Shown in pieces: positions 44,208 through 55,497 of a stretch of DNA of 64,000 nucleotides. The stretch is from Kalmanozyma brasiliensis GHG001 (Eukaryota > Basidiomycota > Ustilaginomycetes > Ustilaginales): positions 124,001 to 188,000 of the forward strand of contig NW_015961959.1 of the NCBI RefSeq assembly GCF_000497045.1. Reading direction: 5' to 3'. Position 1 is the first letter of the stretch. Each line of letters starts with the position of its first letter. Made by a program: the position numbers and the translations under genes. Below the pieces are notes generated by a model. It did not search any database, was not told the origin of the DNA, and saw only the letters and a list, made by a program, of their open reading frames with translations.

Positions 44208-44282
44208 AATGCACCAGCGCATCACGCGTTATACAGTTCCGGCTTTCCTGTTGCAATGCAAGTTTTGATTCTCCTTGTGCGC

Positions 44283-47200
44283 TTACATCTTCTCATCATC
44301 GTCGTCGTTGGGACTGAGCAAGAACTCCATCAACCTCGCCACACCTTTCACGCGCATCAACTCTCTCACCGCGCGTAGCTGTTCCATCTCCCTGCGCTCC
44401 TCCGCATGCTGTCCGGCCAAATGGTGGGCTGTCCGCAACGCCACTTGACTCTCGGAGAGGGTGGGTTTGAGCGTGATCTTCTTGCCTCCTCCGGTTGGTC
44501 GGACTTCGACCGCTACGGGGACAGGAGTAGGCGAGGCGGAGCGCGCTTTCTTCGCGGGCGAGCCCGAGATGGCGCTCTCAGCAGCGACCGCGGCTTTCCG
44601 TTTGGACAGGCGGGGAGGCTCGCCGCTGCTCACCGCCGAGGCTGCTGCGGCGGTGAGACGCTTGATCTGCTCTTCTTCGGATAGCGCCGTCGTCGTTGAA
44701 GGAGCGAGGGGCGTAGGGGCGGGCTCGTCGCTGTCGGAGAGGCTCGAGAGGGGCGATTCGCTCGAGTCCAGGTCGGTCAGCGAGGCACGAATGGACGACT
44801 CGGGAATGTCGTCCGATGACAGGTTGATGCCTAGCGCTGTGTGGATCAGGTGCCGCGTTCGGGAAGGTTGAACGAAAGCGCCGGTGTTGAGCGGCAGGTC
44901 TTCGGTTTTGAGCCGCGACGAGGCGATGTCTGCTAGCGCGTCCAGACCGCTCAGCGCATAGTCGCGCTTGCCAAAGGGACGATACCGCAATTCGTCGCCC
45001 GGTGTGACTCCGTCCTCGAGAGCAATGAGCCTGGTTGGTACCAGCCCCGCTTCCTCTGCTGCAACATAGAACACATCGCCAATCTTGCTCGCCTGATCGC
45101 CTCGTACCTTGCTCCAAAAGTCAGTGCGGATGACCTTCTCCGGGAAGCGGAAGCGAATCTTGGACGCCAGCTTTGAACCTCCCGCTGTCAAGGCAGGCGA
45201 GTCGACTACACCCGGCACAACAGGCACATCCTTAACACCGCTCTGCAAGCTGCCAGTGATGCCGTTGCCGCCCATCAGCAGCTCCATCGGATCGGGGATG
45301 ATGTCGATGTCGCCATTGTTGAGCACGCGCGTGCGGAAGTGCTTGCCTGGCCCGATCGTTTTAGCGGAAGGGATGGGCAGATCGAGTGTCTTGGGTACGG
45401 AAGCGCCGACACGGGCGATCCGGCGACGGTCGTTGACATGATCGCTGTGTGCTGGGCACATCCATCTGCGCAGGTTGCTTGGCATGCCCAGCATCAGTGG
45501 ATCGACACAGTCAATATGCCAGTGGAGAGGGCAGAAATCACAGCTGACGATCTTGCGCCAGCCTGTGCCTTCGCGGACTGTGTGTTCGGCCGGTGTCGAT
45601 GCCGCTACGTGTTGCGGATCAGCAGTCGACTCGGCCGGAAGCGCTGTCCCGCCGCAGCGATAGCAGAGGACCACATCGCCATTTTTGTCCTTAAGCCTGT
45701 AGGGATCCCTCGCCTCAATCAGTCCATGCTTGTTCGGCTTGACCTGTCGGAGCATGCCTGCGTTGACATAGTCGCCGTCATTCGCTGTAGCTACATCCTT
45801 GAAGTAGGTCCGCACGTCAGCGGGAAGCTGGAAGCTCTTGGGGTTCTGGAGCGACAGAAGCGGTAGGAGCTGACCGAAAGGCCCTAGACCCTTCGGCTTC
45901 TGCACCGCTTTCGGCTTGCGCTCTGCCACGCAGACGTTGCAGAACCACATCTCGTCCGTGTTGATCTCGGACGATGGGCCTGGCGTGCCAGCCTTCGACT
46001 TGGCCTTCTGCACTAGGCCTGACTTCGCGGGTCCCAAGACCTCGGCAGCATTCGAAGCGGGCATCTCGTCAATGTCGAGCGGTGGGCTCATGCAATGGAA
46101 GTGGAAGCTGCGTGGGCAGCCATCGCAGCAGACGAAGCGACCGTGACCACCACAGGTTTCGCAAAAGTCGTTGTTGACGCTGCCCTTGTCCTCGAGGCGG
46201 GGGCTGAGGTTGGTGTCGGTCGAAGTAGAGCTTGGTCCGGGAGGGATGATGGCACCTGCGATGCCGGGGATGGTACGGAGTTTGCCATCGGCCATGTGCA
46301 TCATGCCAGGAGGCGGCTCCACAAGTGGAGGCGGAACGATGGTGCGAGCAGCGCCGGTACTCTTCTTTGGGACTGCTGACGTTGATGCATTTTGTGCAGG
46401 TCCTGTGCCGGCGCTGCTCGCTGAAGGTGACCTGCGCGCACGTGCCTCTTCCTGCAATTGCAACTCGCGATGCTTTTTGAGGCCCAGTGGATCGGCATAA
46501 GCGCTGGTGATCGACTGCGATGCGAGCAGCGAGGCGCCTCTGTTGCTAGGATTTCGACGCATTCCTGTCATCGATGTCAATGTTGAGTCGCCGGCCTCAA
46601 CGGCAGAAAGCATCGAGGCAGCTGGTATCGAGTCGAGCGATTCGCTGACGACAGGCACGGGTAGCGATGCTGCTGCGTCATTCGTCGCAGGAGATTGCGA
46701 TGTTCCTGTCTCTATTGCCCCGACTTCGGTCGCGGTTGCGCTTAGTGGTACGGTCGCCGTCGCGGTCGCGGCGTCAGGACTTGTTTCGCGGGTTGCCGTC
46801 GCTGTGGCGACAGAGTCAGCGTCTGTCAAAACGTCAGCGACGGGAGGGTCTACGGCGCTGCTCTCTGCCGTTGCTGTTACCTCTGACGAAACACCACAGT
46901 CTTTCGACACGATTCCGGCATCGCTAGGTGTCGACTCGCTGAAATGTCGAACAAGGGACGATTGAGAGGACAAATTCGAGGAGATAGCCAGAAGTGGCCA
47001 AAATGCGGAAGGGTGGCCAAGAAAGCGTTGTCAGTGATCGGCTCCGAAGCAAACGCAAAAAAGGTTGGATGATAGTCGGGCGATGAGATCGACGACCGAG
47101 AAAGCTGTGCTGCGTCAAGCCTGCCTTCCTGCGGACTGCGCAAGGAGCACAAGGCAAAACGCGTCGGCCCGTTCGCCTATCGCCTGTGGCCAAATTTCGA

Positions 47201-48578
47201 TTTTTCTGTAGCCATCCACCGACCGAGCTTGGTGAAGCTGAGTTTTACGTGCAGATCGGCTGCAGAGGCCCCCTCTTCCTCGTTGTCCTGCTTGGAGCAT
47301 TGTACTTTGCTGATCGCTAGCGCATTCCAGTGTCACCTGTGGACCGGCTGTACGGGCTAGCCCACTTCATCTCGCCATCCTTTGCACAGAATCCAGGCCG
47401 GCCCACAGAGAACTCCGACTTCATCCGCTTCTGCCTCGTCCTGCCCACAATGGTCGAGCATGCGTGCTTCGTATGCGAAACAATGAGAGAGCTTATACGT
47501 ACCTGTGTGATCGCTCTGCGCCTACGGCAGTCTCCGTCGAAGCCTTACCGGACACTGGAGATGTCCTCTTGATGGTCTGAAACAGAGCATACGGCATCTT
47601 GCCGTTGATGTTGGTCGGGGCAACATAGTCGACCGGTGCTTGCAGCGCGGACGATTTGCGCTGGGTGCCATTGACTCCAGTAGTCCCCTTTCGCTTGTGA
47701 TTGGTTGGAGCGATTACTGGTGCGTCCGAAATGACCGGATTGAGAGGCGGATAGGCGGGATCGGCTGGCAGAGAAGGAGGAGGTCCCATGATCTCTGTCC
47801 GCAATGCGTCAGCGCCCTCGGACGGTGGGCTGCGACTTGCGCTGGTGTTTGCCAATGCCGAAATTATTGGTTGCGTCACGGACGATGTGGAAGCGACGGC
47901 AGCAGGTGCTGCTGATTCGGGCGCGGCCGAGCTCGATTCGCCGACGAGTCCGCCAGCCAATGGCTGATTCGATAGTGACGCTTCCGCTGTTGGTTGACGC
48001 AATGTGTCTGGCTGCAATAGGGGCTCCACGATGGGCTCCATCTTGACCTCTGGCGTCGATTCTGGTACATCGATCGGCGCATCTGCGCATTGAATCGCTG
48101 CAGGTTGAGGCGCTGCAGCATCTTGATCTCTCGACGTCGTATCTACCTGAGCTTCTGACGCTGTGTCTGATGGTATCGACGCTGGGGCGGACATGTTGCG
48201 CTGCGAGTCGCGCAGAGCCGCAGTCCTCGCCTTGATGGCGAGTTCGTACCAGTTCGACGGAAGAGACGGAGCCGGCGTCGAAACAAGGCCTGTCGGCGTC
48301 ATGAGAACGCGATTGCTCTCGAACAGTATTCCTCTTCTGCTTTTTGACGGAGCCACCTGGCTGTCCGAAGGGCTACCGAACTTTGGTGATGAAGACGAGG
48401 TGGGTACGCCTCTGTTTTCGCAATCCTCCGTCAAAGCGTCCGTTCCGTTTGACTCGTGCGATGCGTGACCGACGCGGTCAACCAGTCCAGACTGTCCTGA
48501 AGGATCGATTCCACCGAAGAATGGCCTGTCCTGGGATGTGTCTATGCTGTGCGGGAGTGGGACCTTACGAGGAAGCAT
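44283..48578 (-). CDS. RCO1: Rco1-like double-PHD protein (Rpd3S histone deacetylase subunit)
   Basis: Two exons, 48578-47503 and 46938-44283, join in phase 2 (donor AG|GTACGT, acceptor TTTCAG) to give 1,243 aa. The first 600 residues are Ser/Ala/Thr/Pro-rich. PHD1 (about 618-695): CETCGGHGRFVCCDGCPRSF, then HFHC, ending WFCNVC, with a loop of about 45 aa before the last Cys pair. A linker follows (GPFGQLLPLLSLQNPKSFQL). PHD2 (about 784-856) has CYRCGG, then CDFCPLHWHIDC and MCPAH, with an inserted loop of about 35 aa. Two PHDs flanking such a linker are the Rco1 signature. Rco1 links Rpd3S to H3K36-methylated nucleosomes and suppresses cryptic transcription. The start at 48578 is the first ATG in the frame; an extra 5' exon is possible. 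Confidence 0.78.
46939..47502 (-). other. 564-nt intron of the Rco1-like gene
   Basis: Donor GTACGT and acceptor TTTCAG have matching phases, and both flanking frames would otherwise close or lack an ATG. It is several times longer than the other introns here apart from the Rim15-like one. Confidence 0.65.
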
Positions 48579-49160
48579 CACCCTCGGATCGGATGTGCCT
48601 TTCGAATGACTGATCTTGCCGCAATGCTCCCGAGTGGGCGAGATGAGCGGCGCTTCCGTGAATGAGACACCGACGAGGCTCGAAATCCGTTCCTTGAGTC
48701 CTGTGACTCTCGTGACTCCCGTGAGTCGATGCGAATGATGTTGGGTGATCCGCGATCAGATGGATGGAGGTGAACAGGAGGAAGCGCGCTCGCAATAATC
48801 ACGAAAGGGTCCCTTCGGCGCGACTTGAATTTCTGTTGGTCCCGATTGGGATTTGCCTGGACCTTTCAAAGAGCGCGACGAGACGCGCTGTGCTGGTCTA
48901 TCGGGTAGAGAGGCACACAAGGCCTTGGTCGCCATGCTCGTCCTCGCCCTATCACTCGCTCAGTCGTACACGACGTCAGGTTGTCGCTAGAGAGGAAGCT
49001 TTCATGCAGGAGTGGCTGCTCCTTGTACTCAACATAGCCCGACGTGGCTGGAAAGGAGAAAGCAACTCGCCAATAGCGCTTGCCGTTTGGTGCGGTGAAA
49101 GCTCCGGTGGGAGAAAACAAAAGTTGCATTGCACAGGAGCCGAATTGCAAGTCGCATGAT
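48579..49160. promoter_or_regulatory. Promoter interval of the Rco1-like gene
   Basis: 582 bp between the COG1 stop and the Rco1-like start, both on the minus strand. It holds the four TGA(C/G)TC sites at 48695-48727; no gene is supported. Confidence 0.5.
48695..48727. promoter_or_regulatory. Four bZIP (Gcn4/AP-1-like) sites at exact 9-bp spacing
   Basis: TGAGTC (48695), TGACTC (48704), TGACTC (48713) and TGAGTC (48722) form a tandem 9-mer array about 120-150 bp upstream of the Rco1-like start. TGA(C/G)TCA-type sequences are Gcn4/AP-1 cores. Confidence 0.6.
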
Positions 49161-51992
49161 TCAGCGCACCGGCAGCGGGCTGAAACGCTCGACTTGGCGA
49201 CGTGAGAGTGCGATGATCGGCTGGACGTTGTGTGTTGTTGTGACTGGTTCTGCTGGTGAGATGACTTGAGTGGCCGAGCCGGCTGCGGTGAGTGAGAGCG
49301 CAAGGAGAAGGGGTGTGAGAGCTAGGCGGACACGATGCAGTCCAGCATCGGCCGAGATGTGCGTGCTCAGGCCGGATGCGTCGCACGAAAGCAGAGCTGA
49401 CAAGGCTGCAGCGTCTGGCTTTGAGACGGCACTGCTGGTCGTGAGGCTGGTCAAGATGGTGCGGACGAGCTGGGCAAGCTCGAGTCCAGCCATAGCGGGG
49501 CCTAGTTGGACGATCGATTCTGCCAACATGGCTAACGCGGAGAGCATCGACTCTGACACCGCATCGCTCGGGCTTTCAGCAGAAGCGGGCGCGCTGAGCA
49601 TCTGCGAAAGACGACGCTCGACGGACGGCCGCCAGCATTTCTCCAACGCCGCCAGCACGGAAGGCCGCGGCCGCTGGGGCGCATTCGGCCCTGCCAGGAC
49701 GGCGATCACCCGCATGACGAGCAAATTAGCCCGTTCGTCCGGCTGATCGAGCATTGCGTCCAGCCCACGCTCGATGTCCCCGCGCGAAGCTGCGGTGATG
49801 CCCTCGAACTTGTCTCGAATCGAACTCGCCGCAGAGACGAACCGCTCTCCCAATTCGGCCATATACACCTCCAGATCCGCGGTCAGCGTCGCCAGTGGGT
49901 CCTCGTAGAGACGCGCAAGGTTGTCTACCTGGTTTGAGCGGCCGGTGACGTGGGCCTGCAGAGTGTTGTTGGAGGCCAATTCCGCGTCGATCGGCTTGAA
50001 AAGGTCATCTAGCGGGCTGGCCACCTGCACTGCAGCAATGGCAACCACACTCTCCTTCGTCCGACGCAACAGCTCTTGGACCGCAACGGACAGCTTGCCC
50101 TCCGCCAGCTCCAACAGACGCTCCTGCAATATCGCATCGATCGCTTCTTCGAGCCGCTGCAGCTCCGTGTGGATGTGTGTCACGGCCTGTTCGGCGGAAG
50201 GCGATAACGTGAGCTTGCGCGAGATCGTACGCCGGGCACGCTGCGATGCGATGCGGAGCGAGCGCCGGACAAGGGCCAGGTCGGATACGTCTGACAGGTC
50301 AGAGTTGATCGTGCGTAGGGTCACACTTTTGCTGTCTGTGCCGAGAACTATGCTCTCCCGCGCCTTTGCGGCCCAGTTGGACAGGTCGGCGAGGTCTTCT
50401 TGCGAGTGAGAGGTGGTTGAACCGAGATTGAGGCTCGGTGTGAAGGACCAGAAGGAGGCCGGAAGGAGGCGAGAGAGGATCTTGCCGCTCGGCAGAGCGT
50501 CCACCACAGACACCGTGGACACGCGCAGCTGCCTTTGTGTGATCGGCGTGCGGTCGGCCGTCGCTGCAGAGTCTGGTTGGGCTGACTCTTCTGCAATCGG
50601 CAGACCGTGGTTGGACCGCCGGCGGAGGGCGCGCAGAGCAGCTGCGCTTTGTCTGACGTCGCCATTCGAGGCGGAGTGTGGGAACAGCAATGTGCGTTCA
50701 GCGGCTGGCGATGCTGCAGGCTGTCCTGAGACGAGGTTGTCGGGGTCTGTGATGGTGCGGACCAAGTCGAGTAAGAGCGGTTTGGTGGACGTTGAGGAGT
50801 CTGCTTTCGGAGGCAGGGTGAAAGCTTGTACCGCGTGCTGAAGCGTTCGAGCGAAGAGGGTGACAAGCTGAGCTATCGTCTGCGAGATCTGCGCTGCTCG
50901 ATCGTCCTTAATTGGTGCTGCGCTTTCGTTGCGAAGATGTGAATCCGGCTTTGTTCGTCGTCGCTGTATCATCCGGTGCATCCCAGTGAGTCTCTGCGAG
51001 AGCAAAAGCTGTTTTGCTTGGTCTAGCCTGGACCCGTCGATGAGCATGAGAGCTGCGAGCTGGTCCACCACCGCCATCGATTCGATCTCTGTATCTGAGA
51101 GAAGCGATACAGCCCTCGCTACGATCTGCTTTCGCATCGGCAGCATCGTCTGCCACTGCTTCTCAATGAACGGGAACGCCTTCTTGACGTTAACCTTGAG
51201 CAGCGAGACGGCCTGGGCGACCGAGCTGATGCCAGCCTCGCCATCCTTTGCGAGCGCCGACTGCGATCTCGACTCGATGAGGTCCAGCCACGTCGCTCGT
51301 GTGAGCAAGAAAGCCCAAGCAGCTTGCAGTGTCTTGCCCTTCTCGATCGACTTCCAGACGTACTCTGGTGCGTCCATGATGAGTCGCAACGAGGCTCCAA
51401 GTACGTAGATGGCTTCGCGATGCAGCGAGGAAGCATCCGAGTCTGGTGCTGTGGTACTCTTCTGTGCTGGAAGGTAGCTTTTTCGACGGCTGGCTTTCGG
51501 TGATGAAGGACCTTGTTCCTCGGTGACGGCAGCCGACGTGACTCCTTCAGCGAGCTTCTGCAACCTTTCTGAGAGTTGTTCCGAGCTGCCAGCCATGTCG
51601 ATGACTGTGGTGGCTGTGCCGAGCAGGTCCTCGTAACGTTGACCGACAAGACTTCTGAGCTCCTCTTGCTTCCCAAGTGCGGTGCTCCTGACGGCTCGTT
51701 CATACGCATCAACCTCCTTGACCGTCAATAAGCGGAAAAGGGTGTCTGGCTCAGTGCTGAACGGATCGAAGCCTGTCGCTTGAAAGATGCGGGTGGCCTC
51801 ATTTGGAGCGGAAGTACGCCTTGGAAAGGTAGGAGAGGTGATGCCGACGGATCCAGAACTGGATGTCAGGGATGCGTTTGTCCGGGCATGCCTGGCACGG
51901 CCGTGCCTCCCAAGTGTGGTGGGGGCCGAGTCGGCATCTGGATGAGCAGTGCTGCTACTGCTGGCACGCTGCTGCTGAGCCGTCGTCGACAT
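49161..51992 (-). CDS. COG1: Conserved oligomeric Golgi complex subunit 1
   Basis: Lobe-A subunit of the COG tether that captures intra-Golgi retrograde vesicles. Single exon, 943 aa. After a disordered Ser-rich lead of about 75 aa comes the COG1/Vps51 N-terminal helical motif, with DTLFRLLTVKEVDAYERAV, RSLVGQRYEDLLGTATTVID and MAGSSEQLSERL. Long helical segments continue to the end, ending in LSRRQVERFSPLPV. Length is close to animal COG1 (about 980) and longer than yeast Cog1 (417). The start codon at 51992 is divergent from the cyclophilin gene, leaving a 285-bp shared promoter. Confidence 0.87.
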   Translation of the reverse strand: MSTTAQQQRASSSSTAHPDADSAPTTLGRHGRARHARTNASLTSSSGSVGITSPTFPRRTSAPNEATRIFQATGFDPFSTEPDTLFRLLTVKEVDAYERAVRSTALGKQEELRSLVGQRYEDLLGTATTVIDMAGSSEQLSERLQKLAEGVTSAAVTEEQGPSSPKASRRKSYLPAQKSTTAPDSDASSLHREAIYVLGASLRLIMDAPEYVWKSIEKGKTLQAAWAFLLTRATWLDLIESRSQSALAKDGEAGISSVAQAVSLLKVNVKKAFPFIEKQWQTMLPMRKQIVARAVSLLSDTEIESMAVVDQLAALMLIDGSRLDQAKQLLLSQRLTGMHRMIQRRRTKPDSHLRNESAAPIKDDRAAQISQTIAQLVTLFARTLQHAVQAFTLPPKADSSTSTKPLLLDLVRTITDPDNLVSGQPAASPAAERTLLFPHSASNGDVRQSAAALRALRRRSNHGLPIAEESAQPDSAATADRTPITQRQLRVSTVSVVDALPSGKILSRLLPASFWSFTPSLNLGSTTSHSQEDLADLSNWAAKARESIVLGTDSKSVTLRTINSDLSDVSDLALVRRSLRIASQRARRTISRKLTLSPSAEQAVTHIHTELQRLEEAIDAILQERLLELAEGKLSVAVQELLRRTKESVVAIAAVQVASPLDDLFKPIDAELASNNTLQAHVTGRSNQVDNLARLYEDPLATLTADLEVYMAELGERFVSAASSIRDKFEGITAASRGDIERGLDAMLDQPDERANLLVMRVIAVLAGPNAPQRPRPSVLAALEKCWRPSVERRLSQMLSAPASAESPSDAVSESMLSALAMLAESIVQLGPAMAGLELAQLVRTILTSLTTSSAVSKPDAAALSALLSCDASGLSTHISADAGLHRVRLALTPLLLALSLTAAGSATQVISPAEPVTTTHNVQPIIALSRRQVERFSPLPVR

Positions 51993-52277
51993 CTTGCTCC
52001 TCCAGCAGTCGCCAGCGCGTGACGACTAAGTTGCTGAATCGAGAAAGGAAGAGCTGCGGAGAGGTAGGTTGGTGGTGGCGAGAAGAAGGGGAGGTTGTCT
52101 ACGTGGTGTTGCACTTTCCGCAATTTGGCGGAGAGAGTGTGTCTGTGCGGGTCCGACAAAGATCTGGACCCTGGAAGAACGCGTTTCTGCAGCCAACCTC
52201 TCCTCCCTTCATCACTTGTCTCCTCCATGGCAATCCGTCATTATCTCAGCCTCGGCAAGCAGCGGTGAAGGAGGAAC

Positions 52278-52853
52278 ATGTCGGTACCGGGCAAGGACAG
52301 CGGTGCGGTGGTGCTTGACACTTCGATGGGCCGCATCGTCTTCGAGCTGTACTGGAAGCATGCGCCCAAGACCTGCGCCAACTTCTACCAGCTGGCCAAG
52401 CAAGGCTTCTACGACGGCATCGTCTTTCACCGCGTTATCAGCGACTTCATGGTCCAGGGAGGCGATCCGACAGGCACTGGATCTGGAGGAGCCTCGATCT
52501 ATGGCGGTGCTTTCGAGGACGAGCTGCATCCCGAGCTTCGGTTTGTAGGAGCTGGCATTCTTGCGTCGGCCAACGCCGGGCCCAACACGAATCGCAGCCA
52601 GTTCTTCGTGACACTAGCACCAACTCCTTTTCTCGACGGGAAGCATACCATCTTTGGCCGTGTATCGGATGGCATGCAAGCAGTGCGCGAGATCGGAGTC
52701 GCCGAGACCAAGGATGACAGGTAAGTTGGCCCCGTAACAAGTCTTCTGGATGTGCTGTTCACTGACAGTGACGCACGACACACCATCTTTGCTCCGCTTC
52801 TTTCCAACAGGCCTGTGGAAGAGATCAAGATCGTCAAAGGCTCAGTCGTCTAG
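52278..52853 (+). CDS. PPIL1-type cyclophilin (peptidyl-prolyl isomerase)
   Basis: Two exons, 52278-52720 and 52811-52853 (GTAAGT donor, CCAACAG acceptor, phase 2), encode 161 aa. It is a single cyclophilin domain with VLDTSMGRIVFELYWKHAPKT, FYDGIVFHRVISDFMVQGGDPTGTG, ELRFVGAGILASANAGPNTN, SQFFVTLAPTPFLDGKHTIFG and a C-terminal VEEIKIVKGSVV. Catalytic residues Arg (FHRV), Phe/Gln (QGGD) and the FLDGKHTIFG loop are present; Trp is replaced by His in FLDGKHT, as in this subfamily. Human PPIL1 and its fungal relatives (Ppi1/Cyp1) sit in the spliceosome with SKIP; that role is inferred from the family. Confidence 0.92.
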
Positions 52854-53437
52854 GGACGTTCATCGTCTAAGCATTCGGGTAACAGAGCGTAATCATTTCG
52901 CAACCTCAATTTAGGCTCAGCTTAGCGTCTGTCATATTTCTCGAGTGACAAGTCCGATTTCCTGTCCGCCATCAAGTTGTCTCAAGCGAGACATGCCCGC
53001 GCGGGAATCCAACAGCCTCGAAGACCATTCGGTATCAATCATTGGACGGGTTTGGCACTGGTGATACTGTACCGACAACCGCCAGCGATACTCTCAACAT
53101 GGAATCTCACACAAACGCGACACGCAAAGAGGGGAGACAGGAGGTATGATGCCTGGTGTTGCGAAGCTGGCGGAGCCCTGTTCTGACCGCCGAGCCCATG
53201 GTGTGGTAGTAGTAGTACAAGGATGAACAACAAAGAAGAGAAAAGACAAGAAAACGAGACGAGGATAGGAGGTGCGCAGATAGCAGAGACAGACGGAGCT
53301 GCCCGTTCTATCGATACAGTCTCTTGACGCGCGTCAAATCATCGTGATCCGATGAGCGACAAGAGATGTGGAAGGAGTAGTAGTACAGTGGAGGAGGCGG
53401 AACACGGAAAGCACAACGACTAGCAAAGTCGAAACGC
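52854..53437. other. Intergenic between convergent cyclophilin and H2A
   Basis: 584 bp of 3' UTR-like sequence. I found no gene. Confidence 0.45.
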
Positions 53438-53933
53438 TTAGATGTCCTGCGAGGCACCACCCTTCTTGACCTTGCCCGACTTGGCGGGGAGGAGCTCCGA
53501 CTGGATGAAGGGGAGGACACCACCCTGGGAGATGGTGACACCGCCAAGGAGCTTGTTGAGCTCCTCGTCGTTGCGGATGGCGAGCTGAAGGTGACGGGGA
53601 ATGATACGCGACTTCTTGTTGTCACGAGCGGCGTTACCAGCGAGCTCGAGGATCTCGGCAGCCAAGTACTCGAGGACGGCAGCGAGGTAGACTGTAAGGA
53701 TAAGAAGAACATGGAGTGAAACGTTAGTCGATGCGTACCAATGACCAAGACGATAGCAATGGAGTTTAATACATACCGGGAGCACCGGCACCGACACGCT
53801 GAGCGTAGTTGCCCTTTCGCAAGAGACGGTGGATACGACCGACGGGGAACTGAAGACCAGCCTTGGCCGATCGGGACTGGGCCTTGGAAGAGGCGTCACC
53901 AGCCTTGCCACCAGACTTGCCACCGGAAGACAT
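53438..53933 (-). CDS. HTA1: Histone H2A
   Basis: Core histone, 136 aa from two exons (53933-53777 and 53691-53438; GTATGT donor, TTACAG acceptor, phase 1). The intron falls between APV and YLAA. Shows the H2A fold: [78 protein letters not shown]. It ends in KKGGASQDI: the SQ for DNA-damage phosphorylation is present, but the terminal residues are D-I where yeast has E-L. Divergent from H2B. Confidence 0.96.
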
Positions 53934-55068
53934 TGTTAATAGATTGTTTGAGGGGGGGTGTTGAAGGGTTGGACGTTGGGATGGAGCTTGAGGAGCGAAT
54001 AGACGATGGGAAGGAGAAAGGAAAGGGGCAGCGGTGATGCAGCCGAATTCAGAGGCAGGGTCTTATAGTCCAAGGGGCCGACGTGGAGTGAAGCACCGAA
54101 GACTGGCTGCGCAGTACAGCGGAACAGCAGTGTCTGCGCACAGGCGCTAACTCGGTGCGGGCGAGTGTTGCTTGCCTTCAAGGCGCGACGCGACAGCAGC
54201 GCTGCACCTTTCGAAAAGGCAGAGGAAATTCGGGTTGCAGCAAGCCAAAAAATAATGTGACGAAATGCGTTGATCCAGCGTCGCTTGGAATCCAGGCCGT
54301 GATTTCTTGGAAAGTGGAACTGTAGGGAAGCAAGACTACAAACGCAGCCAGGTGGGTTTAATTAGGGGATTTGGCCCTTCGATACATTTCGAAGCCCTAG
54401 TTTAGCTGATCAGTCAGCCTTGCCGTAGATCTCCTTCCGGGTCCTCACAGGCCACCCTGCAGTCCCATCACCAGCGAGTGGCTTGAAAAGCGCCAGATTA
54501 GCATTCAAGAAGGGAGGATAAAACAAAAGATGGCCTACGCCTGGAGAGAAACATGGAAGGAATCTTCGATTGTAAGCAGTGTGCAGTAGTAGGCTTCGTT
54601 TCTGGTTCAGGTAGAAGATGGGAAAGGCGACGAACTCACGAAGCCCCTAATTGGCAGGGTTGGACGAGGTTCACCTGCGATAGCCCCTTTGAGCCTCCGA
54701 ATTGGCTCGAAAGTCAGGAAAAAGGGGGTGTCGTTGGCTACGCCCGCCTTTTTTTTGGACGGCTCGGACACGTCTTTTTAGTGAAATTGGGCGACACGTT
54801 GAACGCGAAATTGTCACACTGCAGCTGGGCAGAAGCAACGCGTTGTTCTAACGCAGCAGCAGAGCAACAGGCCTCAGCGCCTCTCTCTCTCCACGCTGGC
54901 TGAGCAGTGTGTCTGTGTTGCGTGCCGCGCAGGGTCCCTCGTATTGTTTAAAACCAAGCACCCGTCGCGGTGCTTCCTTCGCCTCGCCTCCCTTCTTTCT
55001 TCCTCCATCCGTCAAGTCTTTCCAACACTCTACCCAACCAACACCAACCCCCTCTTACTTTATTCAAC
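53934..55068. promoter_or_regulatory. Divergent H2A/H2B promoter
   Basis: 1,135 bp between the two start codons. CTATAAG on the minus strand at 54062-54068 serves H2A (about 130 bp from its ATG), and TTTAAAA at 54947-54953 serves H2B (about 115 bp). CCCCTAATT occurs once on each strand (54644-54652 plus; 54360-54368 minus), facing outward toward the two genes. Confidence 0.6.
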
Positions 55069-55497
55069 ATGCCCCCCAAGGTCGCCGAGAAGAAGCCCTC
55101 CTCCACCGCCGGCAAGGCCCCTGCCTCGTCCGCTGGCAAGGCCCCCGCTGAGGCCGCCAAGAAGACCTCCAAGGCCCCCGCCAAGTCTGGTGACAAGAAG
55201 AAGGCCACCAAGGTCCGCAAGGAGACCTACTCGACCTACATCTACCGTGTGCTCAAGCAGGTTCACCCCGACACTGGTATCTCGAACAAGGCCATGGCCA
55301 TTCTCAACTCCTTCGTTCAGGACATCTTCGAGCGCATCGCCACTGAGGCCTCCAAGCTCGCTTCGTACAACAAGAAGTCGACCATCTCGTCGCGAGAGAT
55401 CCAGACCGCTGTCCGCCTCATCCTCCCCGGTGAGCTCTCCAAGCACGCCATCTCGGAGGGTACCAAGTCGGTCACCAAGTTCTCCTCGTCCAAGTAA
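55069..55497 (+). CDS. HTB1: Histone H2B
   Basis: Core histone, 142 aa, intronless. The Lys/Ala/Pro-rich tail is followed by the H2B fold: [82 protein letters not shown]. The conserved C-terminal Lys of the monoubiquitination site ([12 protein letters not shown]) is present. The start is the ATG at 55069. Confidence 0.97.
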   Translation: MPPKVAEKKPSSTAGKAPASSAGKAPAEAAKKTSKAPAKSGDKKKATKVRKETYSTYIYRVLKQVHPDTGISNKAMAILNSFVQDIFERIATEASKLASYNKKSTISSREIQTAVRLILPGELSKHAISEGTKSVTKFSSSK

